Part shown: positions 33,598-42,537 of the stretch, in pieces
Numbering within the stretch: position 1 is the stretch's first letter
Layout: each line of letters begins with the position of its first letter
Source: a virus
Strand: one strand, 5' to 3'
Length of the DNA: 64,000 nucleotides
IMG/VR virus record: IMGVR_UViG_3300036770_006296
Span: 142,618 to 206,617 of that record
The notes under the pieces: model-generated
Told to the model about the DNA's origin: nothing
What the model saw: only the letters and a program-made list of their open reading frames with translations
The model's database searches: none
Translations under genes and position numbers: made by a program

Positions 33598-34320
33598 TTA
33601 TTTGATTAGATCATTCTGAAACATAATATCACATATGTATCTTGAGATTTTTGTATCCGATGGATAGTGGATGCCAACCACCTCCCTGCTTCTTGCAATT
33701 TTTTCTCCTACTTCTCTAACCTCGGACGCAATTTCAGGATGTTTTCTTGCATAATGCTCTGCCATTGTAAATGCAGTGAGTGCGTGCCCGCTCGGGTAAG
33801 CTGCGGTCATGGCATCAGTTCTTATTAATGGATACAATGGAATGTCATAAGCTTTAGCTAACTGATATGGCCTAGGCCTATTAATGACGTCCTTCAAATA
33901 ATTAAGAATCGCGTCCGTTTGGTTGTCTATCCTAAAATATCCATCCATAGTCTCTTCGTATCCTTTTGAATTTAAAAAATCTATAAAAATGTTTGGTAGA
34001 TTGCTCTGGTCATCAGCGTATCTAGCAAATGTAACATCATCTCCCGTTGCATTTGATGTTAATTCTAGTAATTCTTCTAGGTCTTTTCTTGTAGTTTCGC
34101 TGTCGTTCAAAGGAGCTTCTTTTATGATCTTTTCTATTAGCCCCTCTTTTTCGAACCATTTTCTTATGGGATCATTCTTATCTTCTATGATCTCCTTGAA
34201 TTCAATCGGTGCATTTCCATAAACTATTTGATTAATATCAACGGTTTTTTCTGACTTATTTAAAGATTGCTCAAGAATTATAGAATTATTTAATTCTTTA
34301 AAATAGCTTATATACTTCAT
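33598..34320 (-). CDS. tagged PAP2-type phosphatase
   Basis: 240 residues. After the tag MKYISYFKEL and a possible processing site (IILEQ), the C-terminal half has the three PAP2 motifs: KDVINRPRP (about 141-149), YPSGHALTAF with the catalytic His (about 175-184) and SREVVGIHYPSD with the nucleophilic His (about 211-222). Bacterial relatives are soluble acid phosphatases or lipid phosphatases. A packaged phosphatase is unexpected; it could act on nucleotides or phosphorylated defence signals on entry. Confidence 0.8.
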   Translation of the reverse strand: MKYISYFKELNNSIILEQSLNKSEKTVDINQIVYGNAPIEFKEIIEDKNDPIRKWFEKEGLIEKIIKEAPLNDSETTRKDLEELLELTSNATGDDVTFARYADDQSNLPNIFIDFLNSKGYEETMDGYFRIDNQTDAILNYLKDVINRPRPYQLAKAYDIPLYPLIRTDAMTAAYPSGHALTAFTMAEHYARKHPEIASEVREVGEKIARSREVVGIHYPSDTKISRYICDIMFQNDLIK

Positions 34321-34347
34321 ATAGCTATATATCGATCCTAGATATTC

Positions 34348-35124
34348 TTAATCTCTAAACCACCAAATCATTCCGTCCCAAAGAGCATCCCCGTGATTGA
34401 TCCAAGGAGCACGTTCTTCTTCGAAATATTCTTTATCTAATATATCATCCTCGTCTTTTCTATAATCGCTAGGAGTTATTCTTTCTTTTTTCTTTTTTAA
34501 TTCTTTCCACCAATCTTTTTTATCAATATAAGAGTAATCAGGAACTATTCCTATTTCTCCAGGATATGAATCATTGAGTCTAACTGTTGCAGGTAGTCCA
34601 TAATACCAGATCTTTCTACCGTTTTCCTTTTCTTGGTTTAAGAAATCGAATGGGTGTTCTAATAGTATAGTTTCTAAAGATTGAGCGCGGGAGAGAGCAT
34701 ATCCGATTTCTCTAGAAAAGAATGAGTATACCAATTTTCCGTTTGCATACATCTCACATTTTCCACCATTTCTCATATCCCACTCATCCCATTTATATTT
34801 CATGGTGTTGTATTGACGATATCTGATTTCCCAGCATATTCTATGAGCTCCTTTATCTATATAAGGAATTAGCTCTCTTATACAAGGCTCGTGAATATCT
34901 CCATCCTCGTCAGAAATAGCTTCGTAGTCTGACCAATCTAACCACCATGTATCTGGACATCCATTGGATTTACCAAGTTCGTGTTCGTATCCAGGGATGG
35001 AATATACTGGATATAGTTTTCCGTCTATCGCTACATCAAATATTTTGTGTAGTCTTTGAAATGGTGCTCCTTCGGATTTTCCGTATTTCTCCTGAGCTTG
35101 AGCTAATGTTAATGTTTCTTTCAT
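34348..35124 (-). CDS. hypothetical protein (258 aa)
   Basis: Trp- and Tyr-rich acidic protein with CPDTWWLDWSDYEA, CWEIRYRQYNTMKYKW and a C-terminal WINHGDALWDGMIWW. No motif I can assign. First gene of a six-gene minus-strand series reading toward the PAP2 gene. Confidence 0.5.
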   Translation of the reverse strand: MKETLTLAQAQEKYGKSEGAPFQRLHKIFDVAIDGKLYPVYSIPGYEHELGKSNGCPDTWWLDWSDYEAISDEDGDIHEPCIRELIPYIDKGAHRICWEIRYRQYNTMKYKWDEWDMRNGGKCEMYANGKLVYSFFSREIGYALSRAQSLETILLEHPFDFLNQEKENGRKIWYYGLPATVRLNDSYPGEIGIVPDYSYIDKKDWWKELKKKKERITPSDYRKDEDDILDKEYFEEERAPWINHGDALWDGMIWWFRD

Positions 35125-35207
35125 TTATTTTTATTTTTATAAATCCCAAATACTTTTTCTCTTCTTTTTTGGAAATTTAAAAGAAATCCAGAGTAAAAAT
35201 TTTTGGA

Positions 35208-35360
35208 TTATTCTTCCCATGTTTCTTCTTTGTCCATCTCTTTTAATTCAGATTGAATTTTCTTATCATTGATAAATTTAGCATCTTCCCATGCTTCTTT
35301 TCTGTCTCTCCATTTAATCCAGAGTCTAAAGAAATCGTATATTAATTTTATCTTGCTCAT
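35208..35360 (-). CDS. small hypothetical protein (50 aa)
   Basis: ATG overlaps the stop of the upstream minus-strand gene (positions 35357-35360). Charged helical protein with Trp residues (LWIKWRDRKEAWED). Coupled start is the main evidence. Confidence 0.5.
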   Translation of the reverse strand: MSKIKLIYDFFRLWIKWRDRKEAWEDAKFINDKKIQSELKEMDKEETWEE

Positions 35361-35605
35361 TTTTTAAATACGATATCCCAGTTTTTATCAAACATTTTAT
35401 CAATAGTTTCCTTATGATTTGGATCATCTTCTAACAATCCCATTAGATCCTTATACATAAGATAAGCAAATTTTAGATCCTTTAGATATCCCTCGCAATA
35501 ATCCCCATTTGGACTTTGCTTACAAGAAATTGCTGAACAGCATCCGTCTTCTCCACAAGCATCACAAACTGAACAATATGGAGATTTATATTTCTCTGGA
35601 TTCAT
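35357..35605 (-). CDS. cysteine-rich small protein
   Basis: 82 residues. The first half contains eight Cys (CSVCDACGEDGCCSAISC then YCEGY), probably binding one or two zinc ions or forming an iron-sulfur site; the second half is helical. No known family. Confidence 0.55.
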   Translation of the reverse strand: MNPEKYKSPYCSVCDACGEDGCCSAISCKQSPNGDYCEGYLKDLKFAYLMYKDLMGLLEDDPNHKETIDKMFDKNWDIVFKK

Positions 35606-35611
35606 AATTTA

Positions 35612-35947
35612 TTAATAAAGATCCTCACTATATAAAGTTCTACTTCCACCTCTTGATCTGTCATTCAGTTGACCCGCGGATTCAGCAATATTATATCCTT
35701 CTTCTCTATCAACAAAACGATTTTTATTAGTTAGAAATCCTTGGATTGATTCTCCAACTTCACCTGGTATGTCTCTTAACCCTGTAATTGCAACCATTTG
35801 ATATATGCAATTGCCGTGTCTCCACCCGGATACAACAACACCCCTATCGACATTGTATGGTCTAAAACCTCTATGTTCTAAAATATCTGGTTTCTTTAAG
35901 GGAAGATCCTTGTACCAAACAGCAGCACATAAAATATACTCGTCCAT
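35612..35947 (-). CDS. conserved phage protein with RHGNCI motif
   Basis: 111 residues from ATG 35947, the coupled start. DEYILCAAVWYKD, then GVVVSGWRHGNCIYQ and a REEGYNIAESAGQL segment, form a pattern I have seen in many uncharacterised phage proteins. Function unknown. Confidence 0.55.
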   Translation of the reverse strand: MDEYILCAAVWYKDLPLKKPDILEHRGFRPYNVDRGVVVSGWRHGNCIYQMVAITGLRDIPGEVGESIQGFLTNKNRFVDREEGYNIAESAGQLNDRSRGGSRTLYSEDLY

Positions 35948-36222
35948 TATTTTATCTTTAAAAGCCAATTAGCTAAATGTTCATCAATAGTTAATTCGTC
36001 CCACTCATAATCAGTGAAACCTTTCCTGCAATATTCACCAAAGTTTATAAGATCTACTGCAGTAAAACCCGGAGTTCTTTTTAAAACATCCTCGACAACT
36101 TCGGGAGATGCCTCCTCACCTTTTGCCTCTATATCTTTCCATTCTTTTTCTATAGATTCAGAATCCATAGAGTTAAATTTCTCTGCTAACATAGCAGTTA
36201 GCTTCATTTCATTTAGGTTCAT
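35947..36222 (-). CDS. hypothetical protein (91 aa)
   Basis: Acidic helical protein, ending DEHLANWLLKIK. Stop overlaps the start of the downstream gene. Not recognised. Confidence 0.5.
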   Translation of the reverse strand: MNLNEMKLTAMLAEKFNSMDSESIEKEWKDIEAKGEEASPEVVEDVLKRTPGFTAVDLINFGEYCRKGFTDYEWDELTIDEHLANWLLKIK

Positions 36223-36688
36223 ATTCTTTTATTTGTTTTATGTATGCTTCGTATACTGTTGTTCTAGTTGATCCGGTGTTTTCGTATTTGTCTACAGGAA
36301 TCCATCTTGTCTCCATAGTGTCTCCTTCTTTTCTTTCACATGGAAATGCTACTATATTCGTGTCTTCTATGTCAGGTCCTTGACAAAAAAGCTCTTTCCA
36401 AGTTGATTTCTCTAGATAATTTCTTAGAGCGCTCCATGCTTCCATATCGTGTGAGAGCCACATGTTGTCGTCGTGATTCATCGCATAATCAATCTGTCTT
36501 TGTATCTCCTCTGCTAGAGATTTCCCTTGTTGTTCTGAAAGTCTTTTACCAAAGTTTCTAACTAGATCCGACGGGTACATTGCAGATGCTATTGTGTATC
36601 TTCCGCAGAAGTATCTCAGAGAAGACCAAGTAAGATCCCATTCCCAGTCGCTCAATGGTTTAATCTTTTGCTTTTCCTTTGTTTTCAT
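36209..36688 (-). CDS. hypothetical protein (159 aa)
   Basis: Trp-rich helical protein (DWEWDLTWSSLRYFCGRYTIASAMYP split by basic residues) and a CERKEGDTMETRW segment. First gene of the minus-strand group starting at 36688. Overlaps the next gene by 14 bases. Not recognised. Confidence 0.5.
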   Translation of the reverse strand: MKTKEKQKIKPLSDWEWDLTWSSLRYFCGRYTIASAMYPSDLVRNFGKRLSEQQGKSLAEEIQRQIDYAMNHDDNMWLSHDMEAWSALRNYLEKSTWKELFCQGPDIEDTNIVAFPCERKEGDTMETRWIPVDKYENTGSTRTTVYEAYIKQIKEYEPK

Positions 36689-36749
36689 AAAATTTATACT
36701 AAAAATGAAGGTTTAAGTTTCTTCTGTAAAAATAAGAGATAAATATAAG

Positions 36750-37076
36750 ATGGAAGGATATGTTTATCTGATTGTTGAGGGTGATCATAATGGGGAAGAG
36801 AAGTACAAGATAGGAGTAACTAAGAACGACCCCCAGAAAAGACTTAAGAAATTAAAAACGGGTAATTCAAATCAGCTAGATATCCTTAAACTTTATAAGA
36901 GCAAGCACTATAAAAAGGTGGAAAAAATTCTACACCGAAAATTTATAAGTCAAAGGACATTATCAGGGAACGAGTTTTTTTATCTAAGTGACGAACAGGT
37001 GTTTGGATTTATAAAGTATTGTGAAGAAGCAGAACACATTATAGAGTCGCTTCAGGATAATCCATTTTTTAAGTAG
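36750..37076 (+). CDS. T5orf172/GIY-YIG-like nuclease domain protein
   Basis: 108 residues. YVYLIVEGDHNGEEKYKIG opens the fold, followed by TKNDPQKRLKKLKTGNSNQ and KVEKILHRKF. This is the single-domain T5orf172 (MUG113-like) variant of the GIY-YIG superfamily. It could be a nuclease or a nucleic-acid-binding relic; the catalytic Glu near the C terminus is plausible but not certain. Convergent with the coiled-coil gene. Confidence 0.75.
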   Translation: MEGYVYLIVEGDHNGEEKYKIGVTKNDPQKRLKKLKTGNSNQLDILKLYKSKHYKKVEKILHRKFISQRTLSGNEFFYLSDEQVFGFIKYCEEAEHIIESLQDNPFFK

Positions 37077-37536
37077 AGCTAAGTCCAAAACGGTTAAGTA
37101 AAGCCGCACCTTTACATCTTAGTGCTTCTAATATTTTTTCGTCTAGCACTTTATCTAGTTCTTCCCTCGGATTTTCCCTATATAGCCTAGCCATTTCTAA
37201 AGGATATTCATTAAACGATTTTATAAGATCACATAGGCGATCATATATTTCTGTGCTTCTGCCATCATTTCTATCTGCTATGATTTCTCTCCAATTTTCT
37301 AGGCAGTCTAGTAATTCTGCCCTTTCATATAGATTAGAGTTTTCCTCCTCTAGGTCTTCAAATTTTGATTTTAGATTATCGAGGTCTCGCTCTAAATACT
37401 CAATCCTCTCCTTTGCTTCCAAAAGTTCAGATAGGTAGTCTTCTTTTGTTTGATTTAATTCTTGATTCTCGTCTTCGAGGCCCTCTATATAAAGAATAAG
37501 CTCCTCAACCTTTTTTTCTTCTAATTTATTAGTCAT
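37069..37536 (-). CDS. coiled-coil protein with C-terminal LLNRFG motif
   Basis: 155 residues: a long coiled coil (about 5-85, Leu/Glu/Lys heptads), a helical region and the C terminus CKGAALLNRFGLSST, which matches the ends of the genes at 9082 and 10066. No N-terminal tag. Own class 1 promoter at 37550-37587. Confidence 0.55.
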   Translation of the reverse strand: MTNKLEEKKVEELILYIEGLEDENQELNQTKEDYLSELLEAKERIEYLERDLDNLKSKFEDLEEENSNLYERAELLDCLENWREIIADRNDGRSTEIYDRLCDLIKSFNEYPLEMARLYRENPREELDKVLDEKILEALRCKGAALLNRFGLSST

Positions 37537-37549
37537 AAAGAATTTTATG

Positions 37550-37587
37550 CAAATTTAGAAAAAATTTAGAGGAATAAAAAAAGATTT
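37550..37587 (-). promoter_or_regulatory. class 1 promoter (minus strand)
   Basis: On the minus strand AAATCTTTTTTTATTCC begins at 37587 and TAAATTTG begins at 37557, 30 nt apart. Drives the coiled-coil gene at 37069-37536. Confidence 0.7.
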
Positions 37588-38170
37588 ATTTTCTTTTCTT
37601 TCTATTAGCTTTAGCTTGTTGGTAGAGTTTTTTGTCGTGCATTTTTGTAGTCTTTCCTCCAGTTACGAAAGAGTTTACTCTAGCCATTGCCCATTGCTGT
37701 GGATTTGTTCCTGGAATGTGACCAGTTTTCCAAGCAGCATATCCTCTCTTCCAAACTTGTGTGAGTATTCCCTGTGGGAATCCTGTTTTATCTGACTTCT
37801 TTTTAAGTGCTTTTCTGACAGGACTAGTTGGAGAAGATACCCCTTCATTTAAAAAGCCCTCGAATTCTAATAGTTCTGATTCTGTTAAATGATCGAGGAA
37901 CTCTATAAATTCATTTTCTAGATCCTCTAATATACTCATGAATTCGTAAGGATCTGTAATTAGGTTTTCTCCAAACATTTGTTTGTATTTTTTTGTGTAT
38001 TTGCTGGTTTTAGTCCCCACCTTCTTACCCACGCCCGCTTTGCGCGATTTATAATCTGCATCCCATGGGCCATAAGCGGAAGAATCATCGTCTCTTTTAT
38101 GAGCGTGTTTTTTTATTTCCCTCCGCATCACGTTAGGATTTTTAGTAAGATACTTCTTGGGTAATTTCAT
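37586..38170 (-). CDS. DUF5824-like phage protein
   Basis: 194 residues from ATG 38170 (the frame is open 14 codons further). The N-terminal basic domain has KYLTKNPNVMRREIKKHA and DADYKSRKAGVGKKVGTKTS. The C-terminal domain has GFPQGILTQVWKRGYAAWK, HIPGTNPQQWAMARVNSF and VTGGKTTKMHDKKLY. This pair is widespread in T4-like phages (DUF5824) and probably virion-associated. Function unknown. Very basic, so DNA contact is plausible. Confidence 0.7.
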   Translation of the reverse strand: MKLPKKYLTKNPNVMRREIKKHAHKRDDDSSAYGPWDADYKSRKAGVGKKVGTKTSKYTKKYKQMFGENLITDPYEFMSILEDLENEFIEFLDHLTESELLEFEGFLNEGVSSPTSPVRKALKKKSDKTGFPQGILTQVWKRGYAAWKTGHIPGTNPQQWAMARVNSFVTGGKTTKMHDKKLYQQAKANRKKRK

Positions 38171-38192
38171 AATGTATTTATCCAACTCTATA

Positions 38193-38230
38193 AAAACATT
38201 TTTTTTAAACAAATGAATTTTCTAGGTTTG
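38193..38230 (+). promoter_or_regulatory. class 1 promoter for the 38-40 kb genes
   Basis: AAAACATTTTTTTTAAAC at 38193 and TAGGTTTG at 38223, 30 nt apart. Because transcription must start after 38230, the ATG at 38232 is an unlikely start and 38247 is favoured. Confidence 0.6.
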
Positions 38231-38246
38231 CATGACTATAAAAAAT

Positions 38247-38789
38247 ATGAAAAGAAAAAAAGATTATCCAACTCTAATTCATGGCTCTATCTTTAGCCCT
38301 TGCTTTATGACAGAGGAAGAATTCGAGAATGGATATAAGTCTTCAATATTTTATATAGAAAAAGATTTCCGCGAGGAATACGAAAAACACATAGCAGCAA
38401 TGTCTCACATTTCAAATATAGCAAAGAGCTACATTTTTAATAACTGGGAAAAGGTTAAGGATTGGAGTGATTTAGAAGTGGTTGTTAAACATGGGCCAAC
38501 TGGAGAAAAAACATACTATTACTCTTACAAAGAAAAAATAAGAAAGAAAGAATACGGCAGAGGTATGATTTCGGAGCTACTTATGAAGTCCGATAAAAAA
38601 AAGAAAAGAAACCAAAACCCTGTTTTAACTATAAATAATGTGGTACTAGATCCAACCGATGGCGATTTTTCAATCACTATAAACGGAAAAGAACATTGGT
38701 GGATACAAGACGAGGCTGTTATAATTATAGCAGACTATATAGAAAAAAGATTAAAAAAAGAAAATAGCCCTGATGAAAAGGAGATATAA
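38247..38789 (+). CDS. hypothetical basic protein (180 aa)
   Basis: Start chosen at 38247 from the promoter position (alternative ATG at 38232). Lys-rich protein with a WEKVKDWSDLEVVVKHG segment and a C-terminal beta/alpha part, GDFSITINGKEHWWIQDEAV. Not recognised. Confidence 0.5.
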   Translation: MKRKKDYPTLIHGSIFSPCFMTEEEFENGYKSSIFYIEKDFREEYEKHIAAMSHISNIAKSYIFNNWEKVKDWSDLEVVVKHGPTGEKTYYYSYKEKIRKKEYGRGMISELLMKSDKKKKRNQNPVLTINNVVLDPTDGDFSITINGKEHWWIQDEAVIIIADYIEKRLKKENSPDEKEI

Positions 38790-38790
38790 A

Positions 38791-39270
38791 ATGTATGGAA
38801 TTGTTTGTAACAATATAAGTTCTTTACAGAAGGGTATCCAATTTGGTAAATCTATTGTTGAATATGCAACTAAGTATGGCAGCAATGACCAGTATAAAAA
38901 ATGGGCTAGCGGGGATAAACAAGTAATGCTCTATGATGGTGGAAGTACTAATTCAAGAAGATTCGATGGAAAATATATTGGATCAATGAACAGATACTTA
39001 GATGAGTTAGATAAACATAAAATAGAATTGGTTTCTTTTTATGAGAAAGATTTAGGAGACCAACTAACTTGTATTTGTTTATTACTAGATGAAAGGATAT
39101 GGGACACCGAAAAATTTAATGACTACGACGGGCCATTTATAGACAAGCATGGAAAAGAGCCTTCTCAGATTCCCTATAATTACTGGAGATCAAAATTTGG
39201 TAACAGTGAAGAAGAAATAAATAAAATATTTTTTCTTAGAAAATTTTTTAAAGAATTAAAAATCTTATAG
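38791..39270 (+). CDS. PTH2-like fold phage protein
   Basis: 159 residues from ATG 38791, one base after the upstream stop. MYGIVCNNISSLQKGIQFGKS, EYATKYGSNDQYKKW, then VMLYDGGSTN and VSFYEKDLGDQLTCICLLLD resemble a phage family with the fold of peptidyl-tRNA hydrolase 2. Given the tRNA focus of this phage that is suggestive, but catalytic residues could not be confirmed by eye. Confidence 0.5.
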   Translation: MYGIVCNNISSLQKGIQFGKSIVEYATKYGSNDQYKKWASGDKQVMLYDGGSTNSRRFDGKYIGSMNRYLDELDKHKIELVSFYEKDLGDQLTCICLLLDERIWDTEKFNDYDGPFIDKHGKEPSQIPYNYWRSKFGNSEEEINKIFFLRKFFKELKIL

Positions 39271-39273
39271 TTT

Positions 39274-40293
39274 ATGTCAGAAAAATCCAATTCGGATGTT
39301 AGGAAAAGAATAAAAAATTTAATTAATATATCAAATAGAATGATGAAAAGAAACGAGAACAGATACGTTGACATGACAGATGACGATGATGATTTAGGAT
39401 TAGTTGATACGCATAAACATACCCAATGGTCAGTTCTTCAAAACGATCAATTTGCGCCATCATATGTTTCAGTTTCTAGAGTTCCTAGTGGTTTATATGA
39501 GATGAAATGGAACTCTCCTATGCAAACTTGGGTTTTAGCAAAGCAAGCTCTAAATATAGACGAGCTATATGAACTACCATCCCCTGAAATAGAAAGTATA
39601 CTTAACGATATTAGGCTTTTTTGGAAAAAGAGAGGAGTTTATAGGGATTACAATTTTGTTCATAAGAGGGGTATACTTCTTTACGGAGATCCAGGATGTG
39701 GAAAATCCGGAATCATACAGCTTTGTGTTAAAAGCTTAATAGAGGAAGAATCCGGAATCGTAATAAACATAAAAGAGGATGAGGATTTTAAAGCCTTCTT
39801 AGAATTTGTTCCTACTATAAGAACAATAGAGCCAGAAAGACCTCTTATTGTTATATTAGAGGATATCGACTCCCTAGCTGGAGAGGACCGGTACTCAACA
39901 ACTAAACTCTTAAACATACTAGACGGTGTTAAACAGATAGAGAATGTTGTTTATATAGCAACAACAAATTACCCTGAAAAATTACAGGAAAGAATTACCA
40001 ACAGACCTTCCAGATTTGATAGAAGGTATGAGGTTCAAATGCCATCGAGAGAAATTAGAGAAGCATACATCAAAAACAAGCTAACTGATGATGACTTAAA
40101 GACAATTAACATGGAGGAATGGCTAGACGCATCAGAGAACATGTCATTATCACATTTAAAAGAGATGGTGATTTCTGTTATTGTGATGGGAAAAGACTTT
40201 GATGAATCACTATCTGCTTTAGATGCACTCTCGGAGAGACCTAAAATTAAAGGAGGGAAAAGAAAATCTGGAATAGGTTTCGGAAAATCATAA
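39274..40293 (+). CDS. AAA+ ATPase (BCS1/FtsH-type module)
   Basis: 339 residues. Walker A is LLYGDPGCGKSG (about 134-145), Walker B is LIVILEDIDSL (about 191-201), sensor 1 is YIATTNYPEKL and the arginine finger region is RPSRFDRRYEV. A helical lid follows, ending in a Lys/Gly tail. The N-terminal 120 residues are specific and may recruit substrate. Likely a chaperone-type remodeller. The class 2 box of the next gene lies just after its stop. Confidence 0.85.
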   Translation: MSEKSNSDVRKRIKNLINISNRMMKRNENRYVDMTDDDDDLGLVDTHKHTQWSVLQNDQFAPSYVSVSRVPSGLYEMKWNSPMQTWVLAKQALNIDELYELPSPEIESILNDIRLFWKKRGVYRDYNFVHKRGILLYGDPGCGKSGIIQLCVKSLIEEESGIVINIKEDEDFKAFLEFVPTIRTIEPERPLIVILEDIDSLAGEDRYSTTKLLNILDGVKQIENVVYIATTNYPEKLQERITNRPSRFDRRYEVQMPSREIREAYIKNKLTDDDLKTINMEEWLDASENMSLSHLKEMVISVIVMGKDFDESLSALDALSERPKIKGGKRKSGIGFGKS

Positions 40294-40297
40294 TGCG

Positions 40298-40307
40298 GGA
40301 TATATAA
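40298..40307 (+). promoter_or_regulatory. class 2 promoter box
   Basis: GGATATATAA, 14 bases before the ATG at 40322. Confidence 0.5.
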
Positions 40308-40321
40308 TCTAAGACTAACAA

Positions 40322-41386
40322 ATGAAGAGTTTTAGAGATAAATTTCCAGGGCTTACTGAAGAACAGATAAGAATCAAGTATAAAATCTGGGAGAAAGAGA
40401 AAGAGAGAGAAAAACAACTCAGGGAGTCTATCGAGAGAAGAAGACGAAATCCTTTTAAAGAGGATGATGAGGGAGACGAGGGGGCATCTTATTCGGGTAG
40501 CTTAGATATAGATGGAACGCATGGGATAGTTTCCGACGCCGCTTTAATTGGCTCCAATGTCACATTTTTTTACCAAAACGGAAATAAAACATTTACTAAA
40601 ACTGATTCGAAGGGAGCATTTAATGTTCCGAGAAGTTTCGGAGATGGTTATATTATTGTTGACGGAGGTATAGATTCGGTCAACGGTCTTCCTTATATGG
40701 GACAATACAGAATAGACTCCGCATTTTTTCATAAGTATAGAGCAATAACCCCAATCACACACATTGCCAGTCATATTTGGGACTGCACACCTACCAGAAC
40801 TCCAGAAGAAGCGATGGATCTAGTTATCGATAATATATCGCACCTTACAAATATAAGTATACCTAATATAGACAAGGGATTTTTATTTAATAGCGATCAT
40901 GTTAGGATCACATTGGACGACGTAGAAGGAGCTAAGGAGGTCCAAGCAATAAATACCATTATAGAAATATATTCTGATCTTATAGGGGCTTTAAAATCAA
41001 ATATGGAGGGGGAAATAATACCTAATAAAACCCAAACATATAAGGAAATAGCAAATTATCTTCTCACTAAAGTGAATGGGCAGGAATCAATAAATTACAC
41101 AGATGATTTCTTTAAATTTCACGTGACTAATCAGCAAAAAAACCATGAGACTTGCTGTTCTTATTTAATAAACAAAGCCATAAAAAGTATAAACAAAGCT
41201 TTAGTAAAAGATTCAATACAAGCAACTAAAGAAATACAGGCTTTAAATTTTATAGTTAAGAGCGAATGGTGTGATAAATCTCTATATATGACTAATGATT
41301 CTAGCGCAAGCCCACAAAAAATATGGGATAGCATTGAAAGAAAAAATCCAGTTAACCTGATAGATTCTATAAACCTAGAGATTTAA
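40322..41386 (+). CDS. probable virion structural protein
   Basis: 354 residues. After a charged helical head (RKYK... EREKQLRESIERRRR) comes a beta-sandwich-like part (about 60-115): GTHGIVSDAALIGSNVTFFY and TKTDSKGAFNVPRSFGDGYI, a carboxypeptidase-regulatory-like pattern used in phage fibre and decoration proteins. The C-terminal 200 residues are helical. Late-type promoter supports virion function. The exact role is unknown. Confidence 0.5.
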   Translation: MKSFRDKFPGLTEEQIRIKYKIWEKEKEREKQLRESIERRRRNPFKEDDEGDEGASYSGSLDIDGTHGIVSDAALIGSNVTFFYQNGNKTFTKTDSKGAFNVPRSFGDGYIIVDGGIDSVNGLPYMGQYRIDSAFFHKYRAITPITHIASHIWDCTPTRTPEEAMDLVIDNISHLTNISIPNIDKGFLFNSDHVRITLDDVEGAKEVQAINTIIEIYSDLIGALKSNMEGEIIPNKTQTYKEIANYLLTKVNGQESINYTDDFFKFHVTNQQKNHETCCSYLINKAIKSINKALVKDSIQATKEIQALNFIVKSEWCDKSLYMTNDSSASPQKIWDSIERKNPVNLIDSINLEI

Positions 41387-41980
41387 TTATTTGTGGTGAT
41401 CAAGGTCAGTCGGATAGTCTTTTAGCTTTTCCATTATTCTCTTAAGATCTTCATAAGAATATGGCTTATAATTATTGGTGTCTACACCTACATCCATAGT
41501 TCTTCTTCTTTTTGATTTAGTCCACCATTCATCATCTTTAAGATTGTTGTGACAGTGTCCGTGCAATTGCCAGGTTCCTTTATGGTAGTTGTTCCATATT
41601 TTCATTGGCCAATGACTAAGTACAATATGGTCGTCATCTATTTTTATTTCTAAATAAGAGCTCACGCTCTCAAAAACCTCGTGGCATCCGTCCCTATTTT
41701 TATAGATATTCTCGTCGTGATTTCCCAGTATAATATGAACATTCTGACATATGATTCTCTCCCTGAATCTAAAAATGTTTTCAGCCCCCCCAAAACTCCA
41801 ATCTCCTAAATGGTATAAAGTGTCCTCTTGTCCAACTACTGAGTTTATTGAATCAACAATTTTATTATTGTGATCTTCTAGATTTTTAAAATCTCTACAT
41901 CTGGATTTATCATCCCATTTGCTTATTCCCGAAACTATGTTTTTATGCCCATAGTGGGTATCTGAAGTAAAATATATCAT
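41387..41980 (-). CDS. calcineurin-type metallophosphoesterase
   Basis: 197 residues from ATG 41980 (MIYFTSDTHYGHKN); the longer open frame upstream is not credible. Metal motifs: SDTHYGH (6-12), LGDWSFGG (about 62-69), LGNHDENIY (about 88-96), LSHWPM (about 124-129) and LHGHCHNN (about 144-151). The SDTHFGH start is typical of a phage/bacterial subfamily often called YfcE- or PE-like. Substrate unknown. Confidence 0.85.
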   Translation of the reverse strand: MIYFTSDTHYGHKNIVSGISKWDDKSRCRDFKNLEDHNNKIVDSINSVVGQEDTLYHLGDWSFGGAENIFRFRERIICQNVHIILGNHDENIYKNRDGCHEVFESVSSYLEIKIDDDHIVLSHWPMKIWNNYHKGTWQLHGHCHNNLKDDEWWTKSKRRRTMDVGVDTNNYKPYSYEDLKRIMEKLKDYPTDLDHHK

Positions 41981-42026
41981 AATGCTTATATTACGGAACT
42001 TTTGTAAGATTTCATGTAAAATTAAT

Positions 42027-42347
42027 ATGGTTTTCCACAAATTTAAAGAGTGCATAGATATTTTAATATCAATACACAATAAAAATATGGAAGCATATAA
42101 GTTGGGTATAGACATATTAGACTATCATGATTCTTACGATAAAGCTATTAATATTTTATTTGAAGAGATATTGACTGAAGAGGGAATGGATTGGTTAGGC
42201 TGGTATCTTTATGAAAAAGATGGCATATCGGGAAACCCAAAAAAAGATATGAAAGCGTGGGACAATAAAAAAGAGATTTGTAAAAATTTAAAGGATCTTC
42301 ATGTTTATCTCACTAAAAATAACTATTTTAAGCGGAATGAAAGATAA
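42027..42347 (+). CDS. conserved phage protein (106 aa)
   Basis: Start at ATG 42027. Helical protein beginning FHKFKECIDILISIHNKN, with ILTEEGMDWLGWYLYEKDG and a WDNKKEICKNLKDLHVYL end. The pattern recurs in Bacteroidota phages as far as I recall. Function unknown. Divergent from the phosphoesterase. Confidence 0.55.
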   Translation: MVFHKFKECIDILISIHNKNMEAYKLGIDILDYHDSYDKAINILFEEILTEEGMDWLGWYLYEKDGISGNPKKDMKAWDNKKEICKNLKDLHVYLTKNNYFKRNER

Positions 42348-42537
42348 AACAAATTCTATAATTAATTGGGAACTGCACCAAAAGCTTTCTCCTAAAAGAA
42401 AAATAGATACCGAATACAAATATAAAAAGCCTAATGGAAAAAAACCAGGATGGTTCAAAAGATTTGTGTCCTACATAAAGAAGACTCTACAAGGATTAAA
42501 TGAAATGTTAAGAAATGGGTACTCATCTAGAAGCTAA
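42337..42537 (+). CDS. basic small protein (66 aa)
   Basis: ATG 42337 overlaps the end of the previous gene. Lys-rich (HQKLSPKRKIDTEYKYKK, then KPGWFKRFVSYIKKTL), likely nucleic-acid or membrane binding through an amphipathic helix. Overlaps the next gene by 23 bases. Confidence 0.45.
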   Translation: MKDKTNSIINWELHQKLSPKRKIDTEYKYKKPNGKKPGWFKRFVSYIKKTLQGLNEMLRNGYSSRS

